Counted from the first letter of the stretch, positions 46,610 to 56,663 are shown. The stretch is 64,000 nt of DNA from Nitrosomonas sp. (GCA_016710135.1 JADJLM010000004.1:317699-381698), one strand, 5' to 3'. Notes: generated from the letters alone by a model not told the origin. Numbers and translations are program-made.

Positions 46610-47523
46610 CCTACCTTATGCAGCATTTGTTCTACCCACTCACGAGGTGCCATTGGAAACGGTGGATCTAATCGTTCTCGACTGTCGTAATATGCTTGTG
46701 CTACGCGTCGAGCCAAATTGCGAATACGACCCATATAAGCTGCACGCTCAGTCACGGAAATCGCTCCCCTCGCATCAAGTAAATTAAAGCTATGAGCTGC
46801 TTTAAGCACCTGTTCATAGGCGGGCAGCGGTAATTGGTTCTCCATGAGATGGTTCGCTTGCTGCTCATACTTACCGAATGCCAGCAGCAAGAATGCAGTA
46901 TCGCTTTGCTCAAAGTTATAAATTGATTGTTCGACCTCATTCTGGTGGTAAACATCGCGATAAGTTAATCCTTTCGTCCAGATCAGATCAAACACATTCT
47001 CGACACCTTGTAGGTACATTGCCAGCCGTTCCAGACCATAGGTGATTTCCCCTGTGATGGGTTTGCAGTTAATGCCGCCCACTTGCTGAAAATAAGTAAA
47101 TTGTGTTACTTCCATGCCATTCAACCACACCTCCCAACCTAACCCCCAAGCGCCCAGTGTCGGATTTTCCCAATCATCATCGACCAATCGCACATCATTG
47201 CAGGTCAGGTCTAAACCCAGTTCCTGCAATGAACCAAGGTATAGATCTAAAATGGCTTGAGGTGCTGGTTTTAAAACAACTTGAAATTGATAATAGTGCT
47301 GCAAGCGATTTGGATTGTCTCCATAACGGCCATCCTTAGGGCGCCGCGAAGGTTGCACATAGGCGGCACGCCATGGTTCCGGACCGAGAGCGCGTAAAAA
47401 AGTGGCTGTGTGGCTCGTTCCTGCCCCAACTTCCATGTCGTAAGGTTGCAGCAATGCGCAACCTTGCCGGCTCCAATAATTTTGAAGCGCTAAAATCATT
47501 TCTTGAAACGTCAATTGAGTCAT
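46606..47523 (-). CDS. glyQ: Glycyl-tRNA synthetase alpha subunit
   Basis: A 305-residue catalytic subunit from ATG 47523 (a TTG-type start at 47541 adds six residues and is less likely). It begins TFQEMILALQNYWSRQGC and has PYDMEVGAGTSHTATFLRAL, the class II motif region YVQPSRRPKDGRYG and NRLQHYYQFQV. It activates glycine with ATP. The ORF ends in an overlap with glyS, so the two chains are made together. Confidence 0.98.
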   Translation of the reverse strand: MTQLTFQEMILALQNYWSRQGCALLQPYDMEVGAGTSHTATFLRALGPEPWRAAYVQPSRRPKDGRYGDNPNRLQHYYQFQVVLKPAPQAILDLYLGSLQELGLDLTCNDVRLVDDDWENPTLGAWGLGWEVWLNGMEVTQFTYFQQVGGINCKPITGEITYGLERLAMYLQGVENVFDLIWTKGLTYRDVYHQNEVEQSIYNFEQSDTAFLLLAFGKYEQQANHLMENQLPLPAYEQVLKAAHSFNLLDARGAISVTERAAYMGRIRNLARRVAQAYYDSRERLDPPFPMAPREWVEQMLHKVG

Positions 47524-47608
47524 CGCTGCGTAATGAAGCAAAATATAAACAATATAAGTGTAAGCTACGCTGTTATAAATCTTTCATAAATAATGAATGA
47601 GTAAGAGA

Positions 47609-49111
47609 TCACGGATTAACTATTCGAAAGTCACAATCTACTCTTTTCCAGGCATCGATTTCCGCTTGCAACAAGGTTTCCGTGAGCGGATTCTGCTCTA
47701 ACCAAGCCTGTGAGATGATGAGCTTACACTGATGCCCTCTGATTTCAAGCTTGATTTGTGGCAACGCTATGTTCATCCGGCTTCGATAAAATAGCGTAGC
47801 AAGCCTTAGTGCGATCGACTGCGCTAAGTTGATTGGATTTGTTAAAAATTCACTGACTTTAGTCAATAACCCCTGGTGTGAAAGGACCAATTCGCTGAGT
47901 TGCGCTTGTTCCATATTGGAAAATCCGGGCATATCGGCATTGCCGAGGATATATGCGGAATGTTTGTGATAGCTGGAATGCGCAACTGAAATTCCTACTT
48001 CATGCAGACGTGCCGCCCAAGAAAGCAATTGGAGTGCATCTTCTACTTCTTCTTCGTCAGGAAAACCTGACAGAAGCTGCCTACCCAGTTCGATTGCTAA
48101 TAACTCGATCCGGCTAGCTTGCGCCGTATCAATGAGATAACGCTGCATGAATTGCTTTACTGAGACCTCACGCATATCATCATTATATGAGCGACCTAGC
48201 AAATCATACAGAACGCCTTGCCGCAATGCGCCGGTAGTCAGATACATGCGATCAATACCCAACTCAGTGAAAGCAGCAAACATGATAGCAAAACCTCCTG
48301 CTATGACTGGTATTCGATCACCGTGTAATCCTTCTAAATCCACTTTCTTGAGATCGCCCACTTTTAGGAGGTAATCCCGGAATTGTTCTAAACCCTTTGC
48401 GGTAATCTCTTCAACACTAGCGCTATCTCCAAAATGATTGAGCTTTAAGATGCGTCCAAGTGCTCTAGCAGTTCCCGATGAACCATAGGCTTCTTGCCAG
48501 TAATGGGAATAAAATTCTGCCTTGATACTTTGAATTTCTGTCTGAGCCGCTAATTCAGCGCGTTTCATATTGTTTTTGGTGAGTTTGCCATCAGAAAAAT
48601 GACGAAGGCTATGGCTGACACAACCCATATATAAACTCTCTAATTTATAAGGACTCAGTTGATGGCCAATAATGAATTCAGTTGAGCCGCCGCCGATATC
48701 GATAACAAGTCGATTGTTATCTGAAACAGGTAGTGCATGCGCTACTCCTAGGTAAATTAGGCGCGCTTCTTCATGACCTGCAATGATTTCAATGGGAAAA
48801 CCTAAAGCACTTTCCGCTTTTTTTAAAAATGCAGCTGCATTCTTGGCAACACGCAGAGAGTTAGTTCCCACCACTCTAACTGCATGCGTGGGGAAGCCGC
48901 GCAACCGTTCTCCAAAACGTTTCAAACACTCTAATGCTCTATCTTGCGATGCTTCATCGAGTTTCTTATCCGCTGTAATACCAGCTGCCAAACGGATCAT
49001 TTCTTTTATGCTGTCTAGTGGATAAAGCTGTTTATCAACAACTCGAGCAACTTGCAAGTGAAAACTATTAGAACCCAAATCAACAGCAGCTAAAGTTGAA
49101 TATTCACGCAT
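47609..49111 (-). CDS. ppx: Exopolyphosphatase (Ppx/GppA family)
   Basis: A 500-residue actin-fold phosphatase. The phosphate-binding loops are visible: AAVDLGSNSFHLQVAR, VIDIGGGSTEFI and a Glu-bearing AGHEEARLIY. The C-terminal half is an HD-type helical region (AARLHEVGISVAHSSYHKHS). It degrades polyphosphate or pppGpp. It starts 56 bases after phoU on the same strand, and the pairing fits phosphate-stress control of polyphosphate. Confidence 0.94.
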   Translation of the reverse strand: MREYSTLAAVDLGSNSFHLQVARVVDKQLYPLDSIKEMIRLAAGITADKKLDEASQDRALECLKRFGERLRGFPTHAVRVVGTNSLRVAKNAAAFLKKAESALGFPIEIIAGHEEARLIYLGVAHALPVSDNNRLVIDIGGGSTEFIIGHQLSPYKLESLYMGCVSHSLRHFSDGKLTKNNMKRAELAAQTEIQSIKAEFYSHYWQEAYGSSGTARALGRILKLNHFGDSASVEEITAKGLEQFRDYLLKVGDLKKVDLEGLHGDRIPVIAGGFAIMFAAFTELGIDRMYLTTGALRQGVLYDLLGRSYNDDMREVSVKQFMQRYLIDTAQASRIELLAIELGRQLLSGFPDEEEVEDALQLLSWAARLHEVGISVAHSSYHKHSAYILGNADMPGFSNMEQAQLSELVLSHQGLLTKVSEFLTNPINLAQSIALRLATLFYRSRMNIALPQIKLEIRGHQCKLIISQAWLEQNPLTETLLQAEIDAWKRVDCDFRIVNP

Positions 49112-49167
49112 AGCAAAAACTGAGTAATCGCTGAATCGAACACTCTCGCGTCAAAACGCCTATTTTC

Positions 49168-49875
49168 CTACTCACGAACCTCTCGCTCAATTTCATCTGC
49201 GGTGACATGACGTACATCCTTACCTTTAACCATATATACAACATACTCCGACATATTTTTGGCATGATCGCCAATTCGCTCGATAGCTTTTGCAACAAAC
49301 AGGATTTCTAGGCAGGTTGAAATTTTTCGTGGATCCTCCATCATGAACGTAATGAGTTGACGCAAAATGGCGCGAAACTCCTCGTCGACTTGCTCATCTT
49401 GACGTACGATATAGGCTGCGGCGTTTAAATCCAATCTTGCGAATGCATCCAGAGCTTGATGAAGCATATCGAGTGCGATTTCAGCCACGTGTTTGACCTC
49501 CACGAAGCGAGGTGTATGTGAGCGATCTGCTGCATAAATAAGTCTTGCCATACGCGCAATTTTCGCCGCTTCGTCCCCGATTCGTTCAAGATCGGTAATC
49601 GTCTTGATGACAGTCATGATCATGCGTAAATCACTTGCTGTCGGTTGTCGGCGCGCAATAATTTGACTGCAAATTTCATCAATCGAAACTTCCATTGCAT
49701 TGACGCGATGGTCATTCGCAATCACCTGATCGATGGTAGCTTCGTTACCACCAATCAATGCTTCGAGCGCTTGCTCAATTTGCTCTTCTACGATCCCGCC
49801 CATCTGCAATACACGCGTCCGAACTTCCTCAAGATCCGCATCAAATCGTTTCGATATATGTTCTTTGTTAACCAT
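49168..49875 (-). CDS. phoU: Phosphate transport regulator PhoU
   Basis: A 235-residue two-repeat helical protein. Each repeat shows an E-x3-D-type metal-binding helix: VIKTITDLERIGDEAAKIAR and VAKAIERIGDHAKNMSEY. It dampens PhoR signalling and Pst transport. It lies directly upstream of ppx; no pst genes are in the window. Confidence 0.96.
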   Translation of the reverse strand: MVNKEHISKRFDADLEEVRTRVLQMGGIVEEQIEQALEALIGGNEATIDQVIANDHRVNAMEVSIDEICSQIIARRQPTASDLRMIMTVIKTITDLERIGDEAAKIARMARLIYAADRSHTPRFVEVKHVAEIALDMLHQALDAFARLDLNAAAYIVRQDEQVDEEFRAILRQLITFMMEDPRKISTCLEILFVAKAIERIGDHAKNMSEYVVYMVKGKDVRHVTADEIEREVRE

Positions 49876-49955
49876 ACGATACCCTTTTTAAGTGATCAGA
49901 TTCACTAATTGTCAGATGTATTGATAACCATTTCATGACAAATTGCAGTATGGTG

Positions 49956-50615
49956 TTAAATCGTAATCGTTTCCACACTGTGATCAGTGCCAAGTAATAG
50001 CGTATTCGCTGCTTTTCTTGCAAATAAGCCGTTGGTTACCACCCCTGTGAGTTGATTGAGTGTTGTTTCAAGCTCAACCGGGTTAAGAATTTGCAAACCA
50101 TGCACATCCAAGATAATGTTTCCATTGTCTGTTACAAAATCTTGCCTCAAAGCAGGGTGTCCCCCTAAATATGTAATTTCGCGTGCGACGTAGCTACGTG
50201 CCATCGGTATGACTTCGATAGGAAGTGGAAAAGCGCCTAACACATCGACTAATTTGCTCTGATCAGCGATACAAATAAATTTTCTAGCAACAGCTGAAAC
50301 AATCTTTTCTCGCGTCAATGCGCCCCCACCGCCCTTAATCATATGTAAATGCTTGGTAATTTCATCAGCACCATCAATATAGACAGGCAAGTCAGTAACC
50401 GTATTCAAATCAAGCACCTCGATTCCATGATTTTTAAGGCGTTGAGCCGTTACATTCGAGCTAGCAACGGCTCCTTCAATTTTATGCTTAATTTTTGCGA
50501 GTTCATCAATGAAATAATTTGCGGTAGAGCCTGTGCCTACACCGACAATCGAGCCGACTGGGACATATTGAATTGCAGCAGCGGCAGCAGCGCGTTTTTG
50601 TTCATCTTGCGTCAT
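49956..50615 (-). CDS. rpiA: Ribose-5-phosphate isomerase A
   Basis: A 219-residue isomerase of the pentose phosphate and Calvin cycles. Signatures are VGVGTGSTANYFIDEL, the catalytic Asp in YIDGADEI, IKGGGGALTREKIV with the catalytic Glu, and FICIADQSK. Length is normal. It is divergent from mutL, with 167 bases between. Confidence 0.97.
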   Translation of the reverse strand: MTQDEQKRAAAAAAIQYVPVGSIVGVGTGSTANYFIDELAKIKHKIEGAVASSNVTAQRLKNHGIEVLDLNTVTDLPVYIDGADEITKHLHMIKGGGGALTREKIVSAVARKFICIADQSKLVDVLGAFPLPIEVIPMARSYVAREITYLGGHPALRQDFVTDNGNIILDVHGLQILNPVELETTLNQLTGVVTNGLFARKAANTLLLGTDHSVETITI

Positions 50616-50782
50616 GTTGTTCCTATTCCGAGATCAATAATTGATAGATAGTCTATTAGCGATGAATCTATCGATCATGCTATTGCAGTCCTAACTAACT
50701 CGCATTGGTTTAAAATGATAAAGTTAATCGATTAAACTTTGTATCATAACCCTATGAATGACAGCCGTGTTGATTTTGTAGT

Positions 50783-52576
50783 ATGAATGTTATTAAACTG
50801 CTCCCAGATGGATTAATCAATCAGATTGCGGCGGGCGAAGTCATCGAACGGCCTGCTTCTGTTCTCAAAGAGATTCTCGAAAATGCTGTGGATGCCGGTT
50901 CCACGGAAATCAATATTCATCTGATGCAAGGCGGACTTAAATTGATTCGTATTACTGATGATGGAATCGGTATATCAAAAGAAGATCTTCCTTATGCGCT
51001 AACTCGCCATGCAACCAGTAAAATCAGTAGTCAAGAAGATCTGCAGAAGATCGTCAGCCTGGGTTTTCGCGGGGAAGCGCTTGCCAGCATAGCTTCAGTG
51101 TCACGCCTGTCACTTACCAGCTTTCAAACTGGTAGCCAGCATGCTTGGGAAATTCAAACTGAAGGGAGTGAAACGATTGCGATGCAACCTGCTGCAGGAT
51201 CATTTGGTACTACACTGGAAGTTCGAGATTTGTTTTTCAATATGCCTGCACGGCGAAAATTTCTAAAATCCGAGTCAACCGAATTTGCCCACTGCGAAGG
51301 GATTTTTCAGCGCATTGCTTTATCGAATCCAAACGTTGCCTTCAACCTATACCATAATGGAAAATTGCGCAGTCACTTGGCAACTGCGGACATGCCCGAG
51401 CGCATTAAACAGATGTTAGGTGAGGAGTTCAGGGAAACCGCGATTTCCATTGCTGAAGCGGCTGCAGATATTCAACTTCAAGGACTAATATCTAGGCCGA
51501 CTTTCTCACGAACAACTCGTGAAATGCAGTATTTCTTTGTGAATGGTCGTTTTGTCAAAGACAAGCTCTTGAATCATGCTATCCGTGAAGCTTATCGTGA
51601 TGTGCTTCATTTAGATCGTCATCCAGCTTATGTAATTTATCTTCGTATCAATCCCGATAATGTGGACGTCAATGTTCATCCGACTAAGATTGAGGTGCGT
51701 TTTCGCGATGCGCGCGCTGTCCATCAGTTTATTTTTCATACTATTCATAAAGCGCTAGCTACTGGTCACAGTGAAATGAATGAAACGAATTTGCCAGATG
51801 CTACGCATCAATTCGGTACTATTTCTCGTGATATTCAAAAAACACCATTGCATTACAGCCCAAACCAGCAAGTTAATTTACCACTACAACCTGCCGCGCA
51901 ACCTTCTGTATTCTACCAAACACTATTTGGTGAGAAATCGTATAAAAGCATTACCACTCCTACCTTATCCACGCAACATGAACCGCATCCACCTGATTTC
52001 TTAGGACATGCGCTAGGACAATTACTCGGTATTTATATTTTGGCTCAGAGTAATCAAGGTTTGATTATCGTCGATATGCATGCTGCTCATGAAAGGATTG
52101 TTTATGAGAAACTTAAGCAAGCGCTTGACCAACAAACCCTACCGATACAGTCTTTACTGATGCCACATTTATTCCATGCTGACCCACTCGATATTACGAC
52201 CGCTGAAGAAAATATACCGCTGTTAAATCAACTCGGATTTGAGATTACCGTAACATCTCCCACTTCGCTGACGGTTCGTGCGATACCCGCTATCTTAAAA
52301 GACGCAGATATCTCAAAATTAGTTAGCGAATTACTAGAAGATATTCGTTCGTACGGATCCAGCCAGGTATTGGCGAGTAATCGCAATGAAATTCTAGCAA
52401 CGATAGCCTGCCATAGCGCAGTCAGAGCCAACGCACTATTAACCATCGAAGAAATGAACGCACTTTTGCGCGAAATGGAAAAAACTGAACGTTCCGACCA
52501 ATGCAATCATGGTAGACCTACCTGGTTTGCACTTAGCCTCGATCAGCTCGATAAGCTATTTATGCGCGGGAACTGA
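50783..52576 (+). CDS. mutL: DNA mismatch repair protein MutL
   Basis: A 597-residue GHL ATPase. The N-terminal ATP-binding motifs are all present: IAAGEVIERPASVLKEILEN, DDGIGI, TSKI with LGFRGEALASIASV, and the NVDVNVHPTKIEVRF strand. The C-terminal dimerisation domain begins near ALGQLLGIYILAQSNQGL and contains HAAHERIVYEKL. The QXE-type endonuclease motif and a CPHGRP-like sequence (CNHGRPTWF) near the end suggest an intact endonuclease-type C-terminus. It matches MutS lesions to strand incision. Confidence 0.96.
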   Translation: MNVIKLLPDGLINQIAAGEVIERPASVLKEILENAVDAGSTEINIHLMQGGLKLIRITDDGIGISKEDLPYALTRHATSKISSQEDLQKIVSLGFRGEALASIASVSRLSLTSFQTGSQHAWEIQTEGSETIAMQPAAGSFGTTLEVRDLFFNMPARRKFLKSESTEFAHCEGIFQRIALSNPNVAFNLYHNGKLRSHLATADMPERIKQMLGEEFRETAISIAEAAADIQLQGLISRPTFSRTTREMQYFFVNGRFVKDKLLNHAIREAYRDVLHLDRHPAYVIYLRINPDNVDVNVHPTKIEVRFRDARAVHQFIFHTIHKALATGHSEMNETNLPDATHQFGTISRDIQKTPLHYSPNQQVNLPLQPAAQPSVFYQTLFGEKSYKSITTPTLSTQHEPHPPDFLGHALGQLLGIYILAQSNQGLIIVDMHAAHERIVYEKLKQALDQQTLPIQSLLMPHLFHADPLDITTAEENIPLLNQLGFEITVTSPTSLTVRAIPAILKDADISKLVSELLEDIRSYGSSQVLASNRNEILATIACHSAVRANALLTIEEMNALLREMEKTERSDQCNHGRPTWFALSLDQLDKLFMRGN

Positions 52577-52628
52577 AATTGCTCTACAGCCTGATTTTTT
52601 CAACCAAACCATAGAGCATTCCCCCCTC

Positions 52629-52817
52629 TTAATATTTCGAGCTTTCTTCTACCGATCTTGCCTTACCGCCACCTTCTTGTGCATCTGCTGGAATTTGATG
52701 GAAAGGTTGAATCGTTTTTCCATACTCTTCAGGGTTAGGTGTCTCAGGCGCTGATGGTTTACCACAGGCTACTAATGCTGCACATGCTAAGATTGTGAAA
52801 AAGCACTTAATTTTCAT
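52629..52817 (-). CDS. Small lipoprotein
   Basis: A 62-residue protein with a lipoprotein signal peptide (FFTILACAALVACGK, lipobox LVAC). The mature part is Pro-, Glu- and Gln-rich (KPSAPETPNPEEYGK) and resembles the short LptM/YifL-type lipoproteins without a domain. It has a good site (AAAGGGG) and is convergent with mutL. Confidence 0.75.
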   Translation of the reverse strand: MKIKCFFTILACAALVACGKPSAPETPNPEEYGKTIQPFHQIPADAQEGGGKARSVEESSKY

Positions 52818-52978
52818 AAAAACCCCTTTAGCTCACTCGCTAGTAATTGATGTTGTTATAGGAAACTACCAGCCTATGGTAGCTATAAATTTTTTGTGAA
52901 ACATTGATCTTAATCAAATTTCTAAGAAATACTTTGTCAGCTAAAAAATAAAGGGGGGGCTTTGTGCAGATGTATTCC

Positions 52979-53518
52979 CTATCTATTTTTTTGGCTCACA
53001 TAAGTTCCAATAATACTTGAGAATAACCCTTCTGGTTCAAAATAATTAATACTTGTTGGCGCGCTTAATGTATCGATTCGGTATGGTTCAATGTCAGTTG
53101 GCATTTTGTCTCGGGAAAATTTTTCTAACTGTGCCTCGCTTCTGAAGGCCCATCGATTGCTAATTGGTCAATAGAGATAAGTTTAATAGAGGTTTTCTTT
53201 TGTTCTAGATCAGGTGTAGGAAAAGCGAGAATAGGAATTGCTAAATCTCTTCTAGAAATTTCGAATCCAGCAAACACTTTATTGGAAAAATGAGTATCAA
53301 ATCCAACCTCCATCCTTCTCGCCTTTGTATCATTGGGATCATCAAACAGTTGGTTAAATCCTGGACTTGTCGGAAAATTCAAATATTTTCGGAGAAAATG
53401 AAAGCTCTGACCACGTGACTCTGTCAGTCGTAAAATTTTTAATAAATTCTGCTTGAAACTGTTTTTTTCACCTTCAAACCGTTTGATTTTGCAGATTGAA
53501 GGCGAATTTGTCCTATGT
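52979..53518 (-). pseudogene. 3' part of a split secreted-protein gene, also one base missing
   Basis: The frame read from the IS5 border near 53518 gives CKIKRFEGEKNSFKQNLLKI, FHFLRKYLNFPTSPGFNQLF and ARRMEVGFDTHFSNKVFAGF. As written it ends at GPSEARHS; with one extra base near 53141-53155 it goes on as SEAQLEKFSRDKMPTDIEPY and EGLFSSIIGTYVSQKNR to a stop at 52979. No family was recognised. The 5' part with a signal peptide is probably the piece at 54049-54264, separated from it by the IS5 remnant. Confidence 0.55.
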
Positions 53519-54060
53519 GTGGCATAACGTAATTCGATCAACACCGAGTGTCATGAGTCGTTTGAGATTGAACATCAGCGCACGAATACCCACTTGAAAC
53601 TGTACTTTCATCAATCCACGATAGCGGGCTTTTTTATTGCGATGCGCAAATACCCGTTCATAAGGTGCGCGTATGGTGGATAACCAACGATCTTTTTTAC
53701 GGTTTTTCTCTTTTATGTTGTTTCGCTTGATCGCTGCATCATGGCAGCCTTTTCGCTTCGGTGCTGTTCTCACAGGCTTGAAACCGTATCTCTTATCGGC
53801 ATAAACTGCACCCCCCAGTGGAGCAGACATGACGAAAATCATCTGCGTTGGTTACATCGGCAGAAGTCGCTGCAATCTTGTTGATTAAACCACTTTGCAT
53901 ATTGACCGAAGCATGTTCCTTGTAGCCAAATCAGTATTTTTGCTTGCCTTTGCAGCCGAGCCGCATTTGCTTGTCCGCCGCAACTTTTCCGACCGTCTGG
54001 TTGTTGAATTGATCCAGCCCTTGTTGGATTGCCCGGTCTCTTCATTGATTAATCCAGGTT
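53518..54060 (-). mobile_element. IS5-type transposase remnant
   Basis: Minus-strand frames give KEHASVNMQSGLINK-like and IAATSADVTNADDF-like text in one frame and then ADKRYGFKPVRTAPKRKG, KKARYRGLMKVQFQVGI in another. This is the C-terminal half of an IS5 family transposase with two or more frame changes. The borders are approximate: CACACATA-type sequences occur at both ends (near 53510-53530 and 54061-54070). The N-terminal half of the transposase is missing. Confidence 0.75.
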
Positions 54061-54264
54061 ACACACACATAACTCCGTATTATCGCCTAATCTACGTGCA
54101 ATTTCCCGACAGTCTCGTAGTTCACCTTGGATTGAGGTGAGATGGGCTAATAACTGATTATTGCAGGAGTTTGTGGCAAAGCTTACTGATGGAAAAAGCA
54201 AGCAAATGAAAATAGAGAAATAAAACGATAAAAAATAGGTTCCTTGTTTCAACACAGGGGTCAT
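54049..54264 (-). pseudogene. 5' part of a split secreted-protein gene
   Basis: A 71-residue frame with a signal peptide (FLSFYFSIFICLLFPSVSFA) and a Cys-containing mature start (TNSCNNQLLAHLTSIQGEL, DCREIARRLG). It runs into the IS5 remnant and stops at CNLD. On the other side of the remnant, 52979-53518 reads on the same strand and looks like the rest of the gene. Confidence 0.5.
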
Positions 54265-54463
54265 GCTAATTCTTCATCCCAATCTCATATCTAATCCATT
54301 CGTATCGCCCAATATTAAGACAAAATGGGATATTGGACTGTGAAATTTGTCACGCTCCTTGTTCGTGTCATGGTTACCTTCACCCAAATTCCGCTAGCGC
54401 AAGTGGTATAATGCAGCATTTTAATTCGGCGCATTAAAACAAGAATTTTTTATTGGAGGAAAA

Positions 54464-55411
54464 ATGAGTCACACCTTGTATGAAACTAAAATTCAGCGCG
54501 TGCAGCGTTGTGAGCTGGCGGTACCAGGTTCACGCCCAGAGATGTTTGAAAAAGCGTTGAAGAGTGGGGTTGATTTTATCTTTCTGGATCTCGAAGATGC
54601 GGTAGCGCCTGATGACAAAATTCAGGCAAGAAAAAATATCATTCAAGCCATCAACGATCTTGATTGGAAAGGCCATGGTATCACCTTGTCAGTGCGCATT
54701 AATGGATTGGATACGCAATATATGGTGCGCGATGTTGTGGATTTGGTCGAACAGGCAGGGCATAAAATTGACACTATTTTGATTCCAAAAGTGGGTGTCT
54801 ATGGGGAGGTGTATATGGTGGAAGCGATGCTGAATCAACTGGAAATGCAGCAGCGCTTAAAAAATAGGATCGGTGTTGAAGCGCTGATTGAGACAGCGCT
54901 GGGCATGGCAAATGTCGAAGATATTGCGCGCAATGGCGCTACTGGTCGTTTAGAAGCGTTACATTTTGGTGTGGCTGACTACGCAGCAAGCAATCGCGCT
55001 CGAACGACTAATATTGGCGGACTTAATCCTGATTATCCGGGCGACCAATGGCACGCGGCAATCAGCCGCATGACGGTTGCTTGTCGTGCTTATGGTTTAC
55101 GACCGATTGATGGGCCTTTTGGGGATATTCAAGATCCGGAAGGCTATAAACAAGGAGCACGAAGAGCAGCAGCTTTAGGCTGTGAAGGTAAATGGGCAAT
55201 CCATCCAACTCAAATTGCATTGGCAAATGAAGTATTTACACCATTGCCTGCCGAGGTTGAGAAAGCCAAGCGAATTTTGGTTGCATTGAAAGAAGCCGCT
55301 GCACAGGGTAAAGGCGCTGCCTCCCTGGATGGGCGCCTGATTGATGCGGCGTCTGAGCGAATGGCCAACAATATCGTCAAAGCAGCAGAAGCCATTGCTG
55401 CAAAAAAATAA
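54464..55411 (+). CDS. mclA: L-malyl-CoA lyase (serine-cycle type)
   Basis: A 315-residue CitE-like TIM-barrel lyase. It shows SRPEMFEKALKSGVDFIFLDLEDAVAPDD (residues 23-51), the magnesium-binding Glu in IGVEALIETALGMAN, HFGVADYAA, and the C-terminal RPIDGPFGDIQDPEG and GCEGKWAIHPTQI. The match to Methylorubrum MclA is very close from memory. It splits malyl-CoA into acetyl-CoA and glyoxylate, or joins them in the reverse direction. It has a strong GGAGGA site. The malate thiokinase genes follow at once, so the three make a functional unit. Confidence 0.93.
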   Translation: MSHTLYETKIQRVQRCELAVPGSRPEMFEKALKSGVDFIFLDLEDAVAPDDKIQARKNIIQAINDLDWKGHGITLSVRINGLDTQYMVRDVVDLVEQAGHKIDTILIPKVGVYGEVYMVEAMLNQLEMQQRLKNRIGVEALIETALGMANVEDIARNGATGRLEALHFGVADYAASNRARTTNIGGLNPDYPGDQWHAAISRMTVACRAYGLRPIDGPFGDIQDPEGYKQGARRAAALGCEGKWAIHPTQIALANEVFTPLPAEVEKAKRILVALKEAAAQGKGAASLDGRLIDAASERMANNIVKAAEAIAAKK

Positions 55412-55471
55412 ATAGCCAATAGCCATTAGCCAAATTTTATATGATCGATTGAATTAATAGGGGGAAAGACG

Positions 55472-56653
55472 TTGGATATTCATGAGTACCAAGCCAAAGA
55501 AATCTTGGCTCAATACGGCGTTAAGATTGCGGAGGGAGGACTCGCGCATACCGTTGAAGAAGCAGTGCAACGTAGCCGTGAAATCGATGGCAATGCGTGG
55601 GTTGTTAAAGCACAAATTCATTCTTGAGCGCGCGGTAAGGCAGGTGGCATTAAAGTTTGCAAAACTCATCCTGAAGTTGAGGCTGCCGCGGGATCGCTGC
55701 TTGGAAAGACGTTAGTTACTCATCAAACAGGAGCTGCTGGCAAGCTGTGTTCTAAGCTCTATATCGAGGCAGGAACCGATATCGCAAGAGAGCTCTACCT
55801 ATCATTCTTGATCGATCGTAGCCATGAGCGTGTGATCATGGTTGGTTCTGCACAGGGTGGGATGGAGATCGAACGATTAGCAGCAACAGATCCGAACGCA
55901 ATCATTAAAGTACATATTGAACCCGCAGTGGGTTTACAAGACTTCCAAGCACGCACGATGGCATTCGCGCTCGGGTTGGGTGAAGATCTCCTCAATCATG
56001 CAGTACGAACAATCAAAGGTTGTTATCGTGCCTTGCGAGATCTGGACGCCAATATTCTGGAAATTAATCCATTAGTTGTGACCAAAAATAATGAGCTCAT
56101 TGCTCTAGATGCCAAAATGAGCTTTGATGAGAATGCGCTGTTTCGCCGCCAAAAAATTGCTGAGCTACGCGACAAAACTCAAATTGATCCACGCGAAGTT
56201 GCAGCAGCTGAAGCAGGTCTGAGCTATGTTGGATTGGATGGTGATATTGGTTGTATGATCAATGGCGCGGGTCTAGCTATGGCGACCATGGACATGATCA
56301 AGCTGGCAGGCGGAGAACCTGCCAATTTTCTCGATGTTGGTGGTGGGGCTTCTGCTGAGCGAACTGAGAAGGCGTTCCGTCTCGTTCTGGCGGATCAAGG
56401 TGTAAAAGCCATGTTGGTTAATATTTTTGCAGGTATTAATCGTTGCGACTGGATCGCAGAGGGCGTTGTGCAAGCAGTTAAGAACATCGATATGAAAATT
56501 CCACTCGTTGTACGCTTATCAGGTACCAATGTTGAGGAGGGTCGCCGCATCATTGCGGGAAGTGGCTTGCCGATAATCACGGCGGAGACCCTGGCGGACG
56601 CTGCAGAAAAAGTGGTTAAAGCGCGCAACGAAGTGGTTGCAAAACAAGGTTAA
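55472..56653 (+). pseudogene. mtkA: Malate thiokinase (malate-CoA ligase) beta subunit with in-frame TGA
   Basis: The frame begins with TTG 55472 after GGGGGAAAG and reads DIHEYQAKEILAQYGVKIAE, an ATP-grasp beta subunit of the SucC family. At 55625-55627 a TGA replaces the Gly in the nucleotide-binding block KAQIHAGARGKAGG (here HS-stop-ARGKAGG). The neighbouring Ala is Ser. Both differences are G-to-T. The frame then stays open to 56653 with EPAVGLQDFQAR, LEINPLVV, INGAGLAMATMDMIKLAGG and FLDVGGGA, so it would be a normal 393-residue protein without that codon. It acts with MtkB to make malyl-CoA from malate, CoA and ATP. Confidence 0.9.
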
Positions 56654-56663
56654 GGGGAACAAA

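Noticed and set aside
55616..55640. Selenocysteine insertion at the mtkA TGA
   Set aside because: Relatives carry Gly at the position and no hairpin of the bacterial SECIS kind was recognised downstream. Two clustered G-to-T changes fit mutation or error better.
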